9,060 nt of DNA from Bacteroidota bacterium (GCA_947462515.1 CANHPJ010000045.1:1-9060); one strand, 5' to 3'; shown: positions 1 through 7,618, numbered from the stretch's first letter. The notes: generated by a model not told the origin, from the sequence alone. Program-made: numbers and translations.

Positions 1-351
1 GGCAAAAAAAACTACTCCAACACCCAGGTTGCCTTGCCGTTTGGAGGAGGCATAAAAATTTCTTTGTCTAAAAAAATTGGTTTATCATTGGAGTGGGGTT
101 TACGGAAAACATTTACTGACTACCTTGATGATGTTAGCACAACATATGCCTCACCTGAAATACTGAAAATGGTTTCCGGTTCAAACGGGGTTAAGGTCTC
201 TAATCCAAATGCCGCTGCAGGAGATCCCGATTTCGATATAACTGGTTATCAGAGAGGCAATTCTAAAAGGAAGGATTTTTATTCTTTTGGTGGTATAATA
301 CTTACATTTCGGTTTGGAAGCGAGAATAAATGTTATTTTAAATCAAAATGA
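1..351 (+). CDS. DUF6089 family outer-membrane-type protein, C-terminal part (5' end outside window)
   Basis: The reading frame is open from base 1 to the TGA at 349-351, giving the last 116 residues of a protein that begins upstream. An internal TTG at 34 could be mistaken for a start, but the residues before it (reading YSNTQVALPFG across that point) fit the same beta-strand protein. The motif DYLDDVSTTY, residues 40-49 of the visible part, is characteristic of DUF6089 proteins as I know them. The segment alternates polar and hydrophobic residues and ends in strand-like FGGIILTFRFG, which fits a small outer-membrane beta-barrel. The family's function is not known. In Bacteroidota it typically sits directly ahead of uppS and bamA, as here, which suggests an envelope role. 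The last few residues (ENKCYFKSK) form a polar tail after the final strand. Family assignment is fairly secure; the barrel topology is inferred. Confidence 0.85.
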   Translation, partial: GKKNYSNTQVALPFGGGIKISLSKKIGLSLEWGLRKTFTDYLDDVSTTYASPEILKMVSGSNGVKVSNPNAAAGDPDFDITGYQRGNSKRKDFYSFGGIILTFRFGSENKCYFKSK

Positions 352-371
352 TATTATTCCTCGATATTATT

Positions 372-379
372 TACTTTTG
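372..379 (+). promoter_or_regulatory. Candidate -7 promoter element ahead of uppS
   Basis: TACTTTTG is an exact match to TAnnTTTG, the -7 consensus of Bacteroidota promoters. It lies 20 bases before the uppS ATG, so transcription would begin only about 15 bases upstream of the start codon. I see no convincing TTG/TTTG -33 element at the usual 19-21 base spacing. It would give uppS and bamA their own transcription start after the DUF6089 gene. Confidence 0.45.
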
Positions 380-399
380 CATGATTTTAGTGATTAAAG

Positions 400-1146
400 A
401 TGAGTTTTAAAGAAAAAATAAATCCCGCCAAATTGCCCCAGCATGTGGCCATTATCATGGATGGAAACGGACGGTGGGCCAAACAGAAGGGTAAATTCAG
501 AATTTTCGGTCATACCAATGGTGTAAAGGCAGTGCGTGATGCAGTAGAAGGGGCAGCCGAAGCCGGAATAAAATACCTTACTTTATATGCCTTCTCGACC
601 GAAAACTGGAACAGGCCCAAGCTTGAAGTGAATGCCCTTATGGAATTGTTGGTTAATACCATACACAAGGAGACAGAAACACTAATGAAAAATAATATAC
701 GTCTTGTTGCAATTGGTGATTTGGAAAATCTGCCAAAAAAATGTTATAAAGAGCTTCAAGAGGCAATTTCTAAAACGTCGGGGAACAGCCGTATGACCCT
801 CAATTTGGCATTAAATTACAGCTCTCGATGGGAAATTGTGTCTGCAGTAAAAAAAATTGCGTCTCAAATAAAATCCGGTGAATTGGAACCGGAAGATATT
901 GATGAGTCAAAATTTGTTTCTCAATTGTGTACGAGTGATATGCCTGACCCGGAACTTTTGATAAGGACAAGTGGTGAGCACAGAATAAGTAATTTTTTGA
1001 TGTGGCAGATTTCTTATTCTGAATTGTATTTTACAGAAAAACTTTGGCCGGATTTCAGGAGGGAAGATTTGTTTGAGGCATTGGTGAATTTTCAGTCACG
1101 CGAGCGCAGGTTTGGTATGACAAGTGAGCAGTTAGAGTCGAAATGA
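400..1146 (+). CDS. uppS: Isoprenyl transferase (undecaprenyl diphosphate synthase)
   Basis: This cis-prenyltransferase condenses isopentenyl diphosphate onto farnesyl diphosphate to make the C55 carrier lipid for peptidoglycan and surface glycans. It acts on the cytoplasmic face of the inner membrane. The 248 residues match the usual family length. Visible signatures are HVAIIMDGNGRWA (15-27) with the catalytic Asp21, GH at 37-38, YAFSTENWNRP (63-73), and RTSGEHRISNF (189-199) followed by YSELYF (206-211). These residues bind diphosphate and Mg2+ and shape the prenyl tunnel. All key positions are intact. The ATG at 400 places the DGNGRW motif at its normal distance from the N terminus. The gene lies 48 bases after the DUF6089 gene and 27 bases before bamA, so co-transcription with bamA is likely. 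Product chain length cannot be read from sequence alone, but the context favours C55. Confidence 0.97.
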   Translation: MSFKEKINPAKLPQHVAIIMDGNGRWAKQKGKFRIFGHTNGVKAVRDAVEGAAEAGIKYLTLYAFSTENWNRPKLEVNALMELLVNTIHKETETLMKNNIRLVAIGDLENLPKKCYKELQEAISKTSGNSRMTLNLALNYSSRWEIVSAVKKIASQIKSGELEPEDIDESKFVSQLCTSDMPDPELLIRTSGEHRISNFLMWQISYSELYFTEKLWPDFRREDLFEALVNFQSRERRFGMTSEQLESK

Positions 1147-1173
1147 CTCCATAATTTTCAATTAAAATAGTTA

Positions 1174-3771
1174 ATGATTCCTTTTTTAAAGAATACCTTT
1201 TTATTGCTTTTTTTCTTTCTATTCGCTGCTTTCGCTGCTATTGGACAGGTTTCATTATCTTCCGGTTCGGTAAACATTGATTACAGCAATCCTAAAGAAT
1301 ACGAGATTGGTGGAATTACAGTAAGTGGGGTAGAGTTCCTGGATAAAAATGTACTTATTTTGATTTCCGGATTAAGTGTGGGTGAAAAAATTACTGTTCC
1401 CGGCGAGCGTTTTTCCAAAGCTATAAATCAATTGTGGGATCAGGGTTTGTTTGCTGACGTTAAAATATCGGCTACAAAAATACAGGGAAATCTCATTTTC
1501 TTTAATATTCAATTAGAAGAAAGGCCCCGATTATCAAAGTTTTCATTTAAAGGCATAAAAAAATCAGAGGCAGATGATTTAAGGGAGAAACTAAAATTGG
1601 TTAAAGGACAGGTGGTTACTCAAAATTTACTCACCAACGCCACCAATACAGTAAAAAATTATTATATCGCTAAAGGGTATTTAAACGTAACAGTAAACAT
1701 TACCGAGTTTAATGACACTTCATTAAAGAACCACGTACTTGTTTTAATTAATGCCGATAAAAAGGAAAAGGTAAAAATTAACGACATCGTTTTTGAGGGC
1801 AATAAAGAGTTTAAGCCAATTGAGCTTCAGCGCGCCATGAAGGAAACCAAGAAAAAAAGGTGGTATGGCGTTTTTAAAACATCCAAATTTTTAGAAGAAA
1901 ATTACCTTGCCGACAAAAAGAAAATAATCGAAAAATATAATGCCAAAGGCTATAGAGACATCAAGATAGCTTCTGATACCGTTTATAAATACGACGAAAA
2001 TACAGTTCAGATAAAAATTAAAATTGAAGAGGGAAGCAAATATTATTTCCGAAACATAGGCTGGGTAGGAAATTCAAAATACAGTTCCAAGAAGCTAAGT
2101 GAAATATTAGGCATAAAAAAGGGAGAGATTTTCAATCAGAGTATTTTGGATTCAAGACTTTTTATGAATCCAAATGGGGGTGATGTCACCTCGCTTTATA
2201 TGGATGATGGCTATTTGTTTTTTACTGTAACTCCTGTTGAGGTTTTGGTTGAAAATGACTCCATTGACTTTGAGATGCGGGTGTATGAAGGTAAGCAGGC
2301 AACTGTTAACAAGGTAACCATTATAGGAAATACCAAAACTAACGATCACGTTATTATGCGTGAGATAAGAACAAAGCCGGGTCAGCTTTTCAGCAGGTCA
2401 GATATCATAAGAACACAAAGGGAATTATCGCAGCTAGGCTATTTTAATGCAGAAACACTAGGTGTGGAGCCAACACCAAATCCGTCGGAAGGAACCGTTG
2501 ACATTCAATATAAAGTGGAAGAAAAACCATCGGATCAGGTAGAGCTTTCAGGAGGTTGGGGCGCAGGCAGGGTAGTTGGTACTCTTGGTATTTCGTTCAA
2601 TAATTTTTCTGCCAGAAACATGTTTAAAAAAGATGCCTGGCGACCTTTGCCATCAGGTGACGGACAAAAGCTCAGCTTGAGGGCGCAATCCAATGGTACT
2701 TTTTTTCAGTCCTATAACTTTTCTTTTACTGAGCCTTGGTTAGGAGGAAGAAAACCAAATTCATTGAGCGTTAGCGTTTATCATTCGGTTCAATCCAATG
2801 GTCAGCCAAGAACAATTACTACCGATGGCTTTAAAATAACAAATCCGGCCAGGCAAGGCATAGACATTACAGGAGCTTCTGTTGGTCTTGGAAGACGTTT
2901 GCAGTGGCCTGATGATTATTTTACCATATACAATGATATTACTTACCAGCATTATAACATAAACCAATGGCCTTCCTTTATATTCAACAATGGTAGCTCA
3001 AATAATTTAAGTTTTAAAACTATTATTTCCCGTAATTCTGTCGATCAGCAAATATATCCCAGAAGTGGATCGCAAACTACCTTAACCCTTCAGCTCACCG
3101 CCCCTTATTCTCAGTTTAAGAAATCCGTTGATGGCAAAAAGCAGGATTTTTCTGATTTGCCTTTAGAAGAAAAATACAAATGGGTGGAATACCATAAGTG
3201 GAAATTTACCACCGCCTGGTATAATAAAATCATTGGTAACTTGGTATTGTATACCAAAGCGGGCTTCGGGTTTTTGGGTTATTATAATTCATCTATTGGC
3301 GCATCACCTTTTGAACGTTTTTATTTGGGAGGAAGCGGTTTGACAGGTTTTCAGCTGGATGGCCGCGAAATTGTTGCTTTGAGAGGCTATGCCGATCAGT
3401 CATTAACAGCTGTTTCCAAAGATAAATTCGGAAATCAAAGTGCTACCGGCGGAACCATCATTAGTAAATATACCGCAGAGCTTCGTTATCCTATCTCTTT
3501 AAATCCATCTGCTACTATCTTCGTGCTCGGTTTTATGGAGGCAGGAAATACTTGGACACAGATAAAGGGGAACAATCCATATTTCAAGAACTTTAATCCT
3601 TTTGATGTAAAGAGATCTGCCGGTGCCGGTGTTCGTATATTCCTTCCTATGTTTGGTCAGTTTGGTCTTGACTACGGCTGGGGCTTTGACAATATACCAC
3701 AATATCAAGGAACAGGAAATGGGGCAGGGCAGTTCCATTTTACCATTGGCATGAATCTTGGTGAGTTGTAA
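1174..3771 (+). CDS. bamA: Outer membrane protein assembly factor BamA (Omp85 family)
   Basis: BamA is the core of the machine that folds beta-barrel proteins into the outer membrane. The 865-residue product starts with a signal peptide (about 1-24, long Phe/Leu core, cut before Q25). Five POTRA-like beta-alpha-alpha-beta-beta modules follow at roughly 44-117, 118-196, 198-287, 288-372 and 375-450; typical elements are LWDQGLFADVKI (87-98), YYIAKGYLNVTV and LGYFNAETLGV. The barrel covers about 456-865. Its L6-type loop contains the hallmark Arg-Gly-Tyr at 737-739, preceded by FYLGGSGLTGF. The protein ends in FHFTIGMNLGEL, a last barrel strand without the C-terminal Phe seen in proteobacterial BamA. 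Two periplasmic chaperone genes of the Skp type follow, consistent with a shared job delivering and inserting barrel proteins. No promoter is visible in the 27-base gap upstream, so it is probably transcribed with uppS. Confidence 0.97.
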   Translation: MIPFLKNTFLLLFFFLFAAFAAIGQVSLSSGSVNIDYSNPKEYEIGGITVSGVEFLDKNVLILISGLSVGEKITVPGERFSKAINQLWDQGLFADVKISATKIQGNLIFFNIQLEERPRLSKFSFKGIKKSEADDLREKLKLVKGQVVTQNLLTNATNTVKNYYIAKGYLNVTVNITEFNDTSLKNHVLVLINADKKEKVKINDIVFEGNKEFKPIELQRAMKETKKKRWYGVFKTSKFLEENYLADKKKIIEKYNAKGYRDIKIASDTVYKYDENTVQIKIKIEEGSKYYFRNIGWVGNSKYSSKKLSEILGIKKGEIFNQSILDSRLFMNPNGGDVTSLYMDDGYLFFTVTPVEVLVENDSIDFEMRVYEGKQATVNKVTIIGNTKTNDHVIMREIRTKPGQLFSRSDIIRTQRELSQLGYFNAETLGVEPTPNPSEGTVDIQYKVEEKPSDQVELSGGWGAGRVVGTLGISFNNFSARNMFKKDAWRPLPSGDGQKLSLRAQSNGTFFQSYNFSFTEPWLGGRKPNSLSVSVYHSVQSNGQPRTITTDGFKITNPARQGIDITGASVGLGRRLQWPDDYFTIYNDITYQHYNINQWPSFIFNNGSSNNLSFKTIISRNSVDQQIYPRSGSQTTLTLQLTAPYSQFKKSVDGKKQDFSDLPLEEKYKWVEYHKWKFTTAWYNKIIGNLVLYTKAGFGFLGYYNSSIGASPFERFYLGGSGLTGFQLDGREIVALRGYADQSLTAVSKDKFGNQSATGGTIISKYTAELRYPISLNPSATIFVLGFMEAGNTWTQIKGNNPYFKNFNPFDVKRSAGAGVRIFLPMFGQFGLDYGWGFDNIPQYQGTGNGAGQFHFTIGMNLGEL

Positions 3772-3863
3772 AAAAATCAAGCGAAAACCATTGTCAAAAG
3801 AATTTGTTTACCTAAATATCAATTGTTGAAGGTGTTTAAAAAGAATTTGAAAAGTAAATAGAG

Positions 3864-4379
3864 ATGAGAAAAATTGTTTTTTTACTGACTTTTGTTTTTT
3901 TGTTAAGCGCTAATTCCTTTGCTCAAAAGGTGGCATATATTGATACAGAAAATATCATGTCGAAGTTGCCGGAGTACAATGCTGCCCAGGAACAGATTAA
4001 TGCACTGGCTGTGCAATGGCAAAAAGAGATAGAGTCTAAGTTTTCAGACATCGATAAGTTATATAAATCCTACCAGGCAGAGCAAATATTACTGACCGAG
4101 GAGATGCGTAAAAAACGAGAGAATGAAATTATAGGTCGAGAGAAAGAGGTTAAGGATATGCAAAAGAAAAGATTTGGAGTAGACGGTGACTTATTTGCCA
4201 AGAGGCAAGAGTTGGTAAAGCCCCTTCAAGACAAAATATACAATGCCATACAGGAAATTGCTACCAAAGAAAAAATTGCCATCATGTTTGATAAATCAAG
4301 CGGTTTGACTATGCTTTATACCGATCCCAAATTAGACAGAAGTAAAAAAGTTTTGGAGGCGCTTGGGGTTAAAGAATGA
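3864..4379 (+). CDS. OmpH/Skp-family periplasmic chaperone, first copy
   Basis: Skp-type proteins are trimeric periplasmic holdases that carry unfolded outer-membrane proteins to BamA. The 171-residue product has a signal peptide (1-20, ending in NSFA, then QK). The family start motif KVAYIDTENIMSKLPEY follows at 22-38. A highly charged helical stretch of about 37-118, rich in Lys, Glu and Gln, corresponds to the coiled-coil tentacle. The closing strand region is IAIMFDKSSGLTMLYTD (138-154). Length is normal for the family. It lies 92 bases after bamA with no clear promoter or terminator between, so read-through from bamA is likely. It is paralogous to the next gene: both have a YIDT motif after the signal peptide and a matching FD...G...LY segment near the end. 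Confidence 0.93.
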   Translation: MRKIVFLLTFVFLLSANSFAQKVAYIDTENIMSKLPEYNAAQEQINALAVQWQKEIESKFSDIDKLYKSYQAEQILLTEEMRKKRENEIIGREKEVKDMQKKRFGVDGDLFAKRQELVKPLQDKIYNAIQEIATKEKIAIMFDKSSGLTMLYTDPKLDRSKKVLEALGVKE

Positions 4380-4416
4380 TAATATTAAGTGATTCGTTTT
4401 AATTTAAATGATTGAT

Positions 4417-4436
4417 AAATAAATGCTTATTTATTT
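4417..4436. repeat. Perfect 8-bp AT inverted repeat between the two chaperone genes
   Basis: AAATAAAT (4417-4424) and its exact reverse complement ATTTATTT (4429-4436) flank a GCTT loop. The stem is all A/T and is not followed by a T tract, so it is a poor intrinsic terminator. It lies just before the candidate -7 element at 4441, where the -33 region and spacer would be, so it could be an operator site or simply chance in AT-rich DNA. Confidence 0.4.
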
Positions 4437-4440
4437 GCAG

Positions 4441-4448
4441 TAAGTTTG
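4441..4448 (+). promoter_or_regulatory. Candidate -7 promoter element for the second OmpH gene
   Basis: TAAGTTTG matches TAnnTTTG exactly and lies 65 bases ahead of the preferred ATG at 4514. A TTG at 4412-4414 is 26 bases upstream, longer than the usual spacing, so the -33 element is weak or absent. If real, the transcript would have a leader of about 60 bases and allow the second chaperone to be expressed separately from bamA and the first copy. Confidence 0.4.
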
Positions 4449-4513
4449 CATCAACAATAGAAAAATTTAGTTTCTTTGCCAAAAATTTAAACATCTTAAC
4501 AGAACCTTTAAAA

Positions 4514-5062
4514 ATGAAAAAAATCTTAAAATCCGCTTTATTTACATTAGTTTTTGGTATTTCAACTTCTATATATGCACAAAAGTTTGGCTATATTGAT
4601 ACAAATGAACTTTTGGCTTCTATGCCTGAAAAATCAAATGCTGAAACTCAAATTCAAAATTATGCCAAAGAACTTGAAGTTCAGCTTAAAACAATGTCTG
4701 CAGAATTTGATTCTAAAGTTGCCGATTATCAGGCTAAATCTGCTACAATGACTGAAGCCATCAAGAAAACCAAAGAAAAAGAACTTATGGATCTTCAGGA
4801 GAGAATAAAAGAATTTCAGTCAACAGCACAAGGAGAAATTGAAAGAAAAGAAAAAGAGCTTTTACAACCAATGATTGAAAAAGCAAAAAAGGGAATTGAA
4901 GAAGTAGCTAAAGAAAATAAATTTACCTATGTGTTTGATTCAGGTGTTGGTGTGTTATTATATAAGCCGGAAGGTGATGATATCATGCCATTGGTAAGAA
5001 AAAAACTTAATATTACTGCTCCGGTTGCTCCGGCTCAAGGTCCTGTAGGCCCAAGAAAATAA
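4514..5062 (+). CDS. OmpH/Skp-family periplasmic chaperone, second copy
   Basis: This is a 182-residue paralog of the preceding chaperone, with the same expected role of holding unfolded outer-membrane proteins in the periplasm. A longer in-frame reading from a TTG at 4412 exists. I prefer ATG 4514 because MKKILKSALFTLVFGIS begins a textbook signal peptide (about 1-22, SIYA then QK), whereas the 34 extra residues would bury it. The motif KFGYIDTNELLASMPEK occupies 24-40, a charged coiled-coil region about 41-125, and the terminal core YVFDSGVGVLLYKPEG 139-154. Unlike its partner it ends in a Pro/Ala/Gly-rich tail (APVAPAQGPVGPRK, 169-182). The coding sequence is more AT-rich and repetitive in A than the first copy. 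Tandem OmpH genes after bamA are usual in Bacteroidota; how the copies divide the work is not known from sequence. Confidence 0.93.
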   Translation: MKKILKSALFTLVFGISTSIYAQKFGYIDTNELLASMPEKSNAETQIQNYAKELEVQLKTMSAEFDSKVADYQAKSATMTEAIKKTKEKELMDLQERIKEFQSTAQGEIERKEKELLQPMIEKAKKGIEEVAKENKFTYVFDSGVGVLLYKPEGDDIMPLVRKKLNITAPVAPAQGPVGPRK

Positions 5063-5086
5063 TTAAACAGACTTAAAAGTCATTTT

Positions 5087-5135
5087 AAAACCAAAGTATG
5101 GCCGATTATATCGCGTTTTACTTTGGTTTTTTTTT
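5087..5135 (+). terminator. Rho-independent terminator after the chaperone genes
   Basis: AAAACCAAAGTA (5087-5098) pairs perfectly with TACTTTGGTTTT (5119-5130) to form a 12-bp stem, and the T run continues to 5135, nine Ts in total from 5127. The 20-base loop holds a second small stem, CGAT (5103-5106) with ATCG (5110-5113). There is no comparable T run on the other strand, so it should act only on rightward transcription. It begins 24 bases after the chaperone stop codon and separates the bamA/ompH transcript from murI. Confidence 0.85.
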
Positions 5136-5210
5136 AACCTTTTTTTGAATATATTAGATCCAGTGACGAAGCATTTAAAATCTCAGCTTGCCCAATAAAT
5201 TAATTAAGCC

Positions 5211-6038
5211 ATGGTATATAAGCATGCTCCAATAGGTGTTTTCGATTCAGGTTACGGAGGCTTAACTGTACTCAAAGAAATTGTTAAGCAATTGCCTGCC
5301 TACGATTATCTGTACCTTGGAGATAATGCCCGTGCTCCATACGGAACAAGGTCCTTCGAAACAGTTTATGAATATACATTGCAATGTGTGAGGCAGCTTT
5401 TTGATATGAATTGCGAGCTGGTGATATTGGCTTGTAATACTGCTTCTGCTAAGGCACTGCGCACCATTCAGCAAAAAGATTTGCCACTTTTGGCACCTAA
5501 TAAGCGTGTTTTAGGTGTAATAAGACCTACCACAGAGCATATTGGCAAATATACCAAAACGGGTCATGTTGGTGTATTGGGTACTTCGGGTACCATAGCT
5601 TCAAATTCATACCCCATTGAAATAGAAAAGTTTTATCCTGAAATTACCGTTTGCCAGGAAGCTTGCCCTATGTGGGTCCCGATAGTCGAAAACAATGAGT
5701 TTGAAAGTGATGGAGCCGATTATTTCATCAAAAAAAACCTGGAATCTCTCCTTGCAAAAGATCCCGAAATTGATGCCATTATTTTGGGATGTACCCATTA
5801 TCCTTTGTTAATTGATAAAATAAAGAAATATCTACCCTCTCATATCGCCTTAATAGCGCAAGGCGAAATCGTTGCCGACAGTTTAGGAGATTATCTTGCC
5901 CGACATCCCGAACTAGAAACTAAATGCAGTAAAAACGGCCAAATAGATTTTTACACCACCGACTCCGCCGAAAATTTTGATAGGCAGGCAAGTATGTTTT
6001 TTGGAGAAACCGTAAAATCAAGGCATTTGGTTTTGTAG
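5211..6038 (+). CDS. murI: Glutamate racemase
   Basis: MurI interconverts L- and D-glutamate without a cofactor, supplying D-glutamate for the peptidoglycan stem peptide in the cytoplasm. The 275 residues match the usual length. The N-terminal motif IGVFDSGYGGLTVL (8-21) holds the Asp12-Ser13 pair of the substrate pocket. LYLGDNARAPYGTRS follows at 34-48. The two catalytic cysteines are Cys75 in ILACNTASA and Cys194 in ILGCTHYPLL, with His196 beside the second, so all key residues are intact. There is no signal peptide. ATG 5211 fits the family N terminus; no Shine-Dalgarno sequence precedes it. The gene stands behind the terminator at 5087-5135, and I could not identify a good TAnnTTTG element in the gap. 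A more distant aspartate/hydantoin racemase is unlikely given the full set of MurI motifs. Confidence 0.96.
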   Translation: MVYKHAPIGVFDSGYGGLTVLKEIVKQLPAYDYLYLGDNARAPYGTRSFETVYEYTLQCVRQLFDMNCELVILACNTASAKALRTIQQKDLPLLAPNKRVLGVIRPTTEHIGKYTKTGHVGVLGTSGTIASNSYPIEIEKFYPEITVCQEACPMWVPIVENNEFESDGADYFIKKNLESLLAKDPEIDAIILGCTHYPLLIDKIKKYLPSHIALIAQGEIVADSLGDYLARHPELETKCSKNGQIDFYTTDSAENFDRQASMFFGETVKSRHLVL

Positions 6039-6064
6039 TTTATCACCAGTGTGAGAAAATGTTT

Positions 6065-6072
6065 TATATTTG
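6065..6072 (+). promoter_or_regulatory. Candidate -7 promoter element ahead of the exported-protein trio
   Basis: TATATTTG is an exact TAnnTTTG match, 25 bases before the ATG at 6098, giving a short leader of about 20 bases. The only nearby TTTG upstream, at 6032-6035, is 29 bases away, too far for a normal -33 element. It is the best promoter candidate for the genes from 6098 onward. Confidence 0.45.
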
Positions 6073-6089
6073 ATTATTTATTAAATAAT
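6073..6089. repeat. 8-bp AT inverted repeat at the predicted transcription start
   Basis: ATTATTTA (6073-6080) and its exact reverse complement TAAATAAT (6082-6089) share a single central T. The repeat immediately follows the candidate -7 element, so it would span the transcription start and the first leader bases. This placement suits a repressor site, but the surrounding DNA is almost entirely A/T, so chance is a real alternative. Confidence 0.35.
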
Positions 6090-6097
6090 TTTATCAA

Positions 6098-6583
6098 ATG
6101 AAAAACCAAATTAATTTTTTCAAAACTCTATTTATAGCTGCCTGCACAGTGCTTTTTTTTGGATTTGCTGCGCCCAAATATTCGTATCAAACAGAATGCG
6201 TTAGTTTAGAAACCGATGGCTACCTGACGATTAAAATATGGGATACAAATAAAGCTTCAAAATATAAACCCGAACAAGCCAGAAAAGATGCCATTCATGC
6301 CCTACTTTATTCAGGTGTTTCGGGAAGTAATGCCTGCACAACACAACCTCCGATATTAAGCAAAACCGAGGAACAAGAAAATTTTAAAAACATAGAAAAA
6401 AGTTTTTTTGCCAAAAATGGAAAATGGGCCATGTATACAAGAAGCTCCGCACCAGAAAGCACGCTGCCTGCTAACTTAGGAACAAAAAACTGGAAGGTTT
6501 ATCAGGTTTCGGTTTCCAAAAATGAACTTCGTAAATATTTGGAAGACCAAAAAATAATTAAGTCGTTGAATTCCGGTTTTTAA
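6098..6583 (+). CDS. Exported protein of unknown function, 161 residues
   Basis: I do not recognise a named family. The N terminus (1-25) is a signal peptide: Lys2 and Lys9, a hydrophobic core through LFFGF, and a likely cut near FAA/PKYS. The mature part holds two cysteines, Cys34 and Cys80, which could form a disulfide in the periplasm. Visible blocks are a strand-like YLTIKIWD (42-49), a helix PEQARKDAIHALLYSGV (58-74), and a conserved-looking end of strand then helix, WKVYQVSVSKNELRKYLED (132-150). The Ala-Arg-rich helix followed by a late strand recalls LPP20/FlgT-type envelope proteins, but this is a weak resemblance and inference only. It lies 59 bases after murI and 72 bases before the DUF6175 gene, in the same direction, behind a candidate promoter. 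I would expect a periplasmic or surface role with its two neighbours. Confidence 0.8.
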   Translation: MKNQINFFKTLFIAACTVLFFGFAAPKYSYQTECVSLETDGYLTIKIWDTNKASKYKPEQARKDAIHALLYSGVSGSNACTTQPPILSKTEEQENFKNIEKSFFAKNGKWAMYTRSSAPESTLPANLGTKNWKVYQVSVSKNELRKYLEDQKIIKSLNSGF

Positions 6584-6655
6584 ATTTATCGATTAGCTTT
6601 ATAAACAATATATTACCACAATTTAAATTATCGTATTTCATTAAAACAAATTTTT

Positions 6656-7612
6656 ATGAATAGATCCCGTTTTTTTACCATTGTATTGCTTTTTTTTGGT
6701 GCTGTAAGCAATCTTTTTGCGCAGGCAAAAAAGCCTACTTTAATGATTTTACCCAGTGACAATTGGTGTGAGCAAAGGTTTTTTATGACTGAGTTTGATA
6801 ATCAGGGAACAAAACAAAAAGTTCCCAATTACAAACAGGTTTTTCAGGAGGATACCGAAATAGGGCAGGTGATTTCTAAAATAGGGTCGCTGATGATTGA
6901 CAGGGGTTTTCCATTAAAAGATGTTGAGCAGGAGTTAAAGGCCATAGAAGCGCGCAACGCCGAAGATAATATGACTTCGAGCACTGCCAGTGGTGCATCC
7001 ATTTCTGAAAGCCCTTTAGATAAATTAAAAAATAAAGCTAAAGCAGATATTCTTATTCAAATATGGTGGAAAGTAAATAAAACAGAACAAGGTAAATCGG
7101 TTTCGTTTGTGCTTGAAGCTTTTGATGCTTATACCAGTAAGCGAATTGCATCGGCTACCGGAAACGGGACTCCCAACAATACAGATATTATTCCAGTCTT
7201 GCTTCAAAATGCAATTTTAGCCAACATTGATCCTTTTGCTGCACAACTGCAATCTCATTTTGATGACATGTTTAATAATGGCCGTGAAATAATTTTAACG
7301 ATTAAAAAATGGAACAATTGGGATAAGGATATGGAAACTGAAATTGAGGGCAAGGAAATAACCGATCATATAAATCAATGGATGCAGTCAAATACTGTTA
7401 AAGGCCGATTCAGTATGAGTGATGCATCGGAGAATAAAATTCGGTTTGAACAGGTTAGAATTCCATTGTTTGATGCAAATAATAACGCAATTGATGCCCG
7501 TCAATTTGCAAAAGGTTTACAAAAGTTTTTTAAAGCAGCGCCTTTCAATTTTGAAGTTAAACTAATGACTCGCGGACTTGGAGAAGCAATTCTGGTTTTG
7601 GGTGAAAAATAA
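6656..7612 (+). CDS. DUF6175 family exported protein
   Basis: The 318-residue product has a signal peptide (1-22, SNLFA then QAKKP). The mature part begins with a strand TLMILPSDNWC (28-38), whose Cys38 is the only cysteine. The motifs FDNQGTKQKVPNYK (47-60), DRGFPLKD (82-89) and SPLDKLKNKAKADILIQIWW (119-138), with the ending GLGEAILVLGEK (307-318), are what I know from DUF6175 proteins of Bacteroidota, whose function is undescribed. Two parts are apparent: an N-terminal alpha/beta part (about 27-200), with an Asp-Ala-Tyr strand turn at 157-159 followed by ATGNGTP, and a C-terminal part (about 207-318). The strand order of the first part, ending in a 'DAYTSKRIASATG' stretch, resembles the CsgG/LpoB-type fold; I infer this from pattern only. 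It is transcribed with the next gene, whose ATG is 6 bases after this stop. A separate promoter in the 72-base gap upstream was not found. Confidence 0.85.
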   Translation: MNRSRFFTIVLLFFGAVSNLFAQAKKPTLMILPSDNWCEQRFFMTEFDNQGTKQKVPNYKQVFQEDTEIGQVISKIGSLMIDRGFPLKDVEQELKAIEARNAEDNMTSSTASGASISESPLDKLKNKAKADILIQIWWKVNKTEQGKSVSFVLEAFDAYTSKRIASATGNGTPNNTDIIPVLLQNAILANIDPFAAQLQSHFDDMFNNGREIILTIKKWNNWDKDMETEIEGKEITDHINQWMQSNTVKGRFSMSDASENKIRFEQVRIPLFDANNNAIDARQFAKGLQKFFKAAPFNFEVKLMTRGLGEAILVLGEK

Positions 7613-7618
7613 ATCAAC

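Noticed and set aside
2152..2967. Minus-strand open frames at 2152-2349 and 2761-2967
   Set aside because: Both are short, lie entirely within bamA, and encode low-quality sequence without any recognisable domain. They are antisense shadows of a long, well-supported gene.
3499..3780. Minus-strand open frame overlapping the end of bamA
   Set aside because: Antisense to the conserved last barrel strands of bamA; no domain or credible start signal.
3796..3849. Direct repeat AAAAGAATTTG at 3796-3806 and 3839-3849 between bamA and the first OmpH gene
   Set aside because: Two short AT-rich copies with no matching -7 element or further structure; probably chance.
4554..4751. Plus-strand frame inside the second OmpH gene
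   Set aside because: Out-of-frame reading of a Lys/Glu-rich coiled-coil gene. The Leu/Lys-rich product reflects base composition.
6043..6054. Small hairpin TCAC-CAGT-GTGA just after murI
   Set aside because: The stem is only 4 bp and no T tract follows directly, so it does not qualify as a terminator.
6098..6145. Possible lipobox IAAC (residues 13-16) in the 161-residue protein
   Set aside because: It fits the lipobox pattern, but only about five hydrophobic residues precede the cysteine and the hydrophobic core continues past it to FGFAA. An ordinary signal peptide is more likely.
6584..6655. Promoter for the DUF6175 gene (TAAATTTA at 6581, TAGCTTTA at 6594)
   Set aside because: Both miss the final G of TAnnTTTG and have no -33 element at proper spacing. 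In DNA this AT-rich such near-matches carry little weight.
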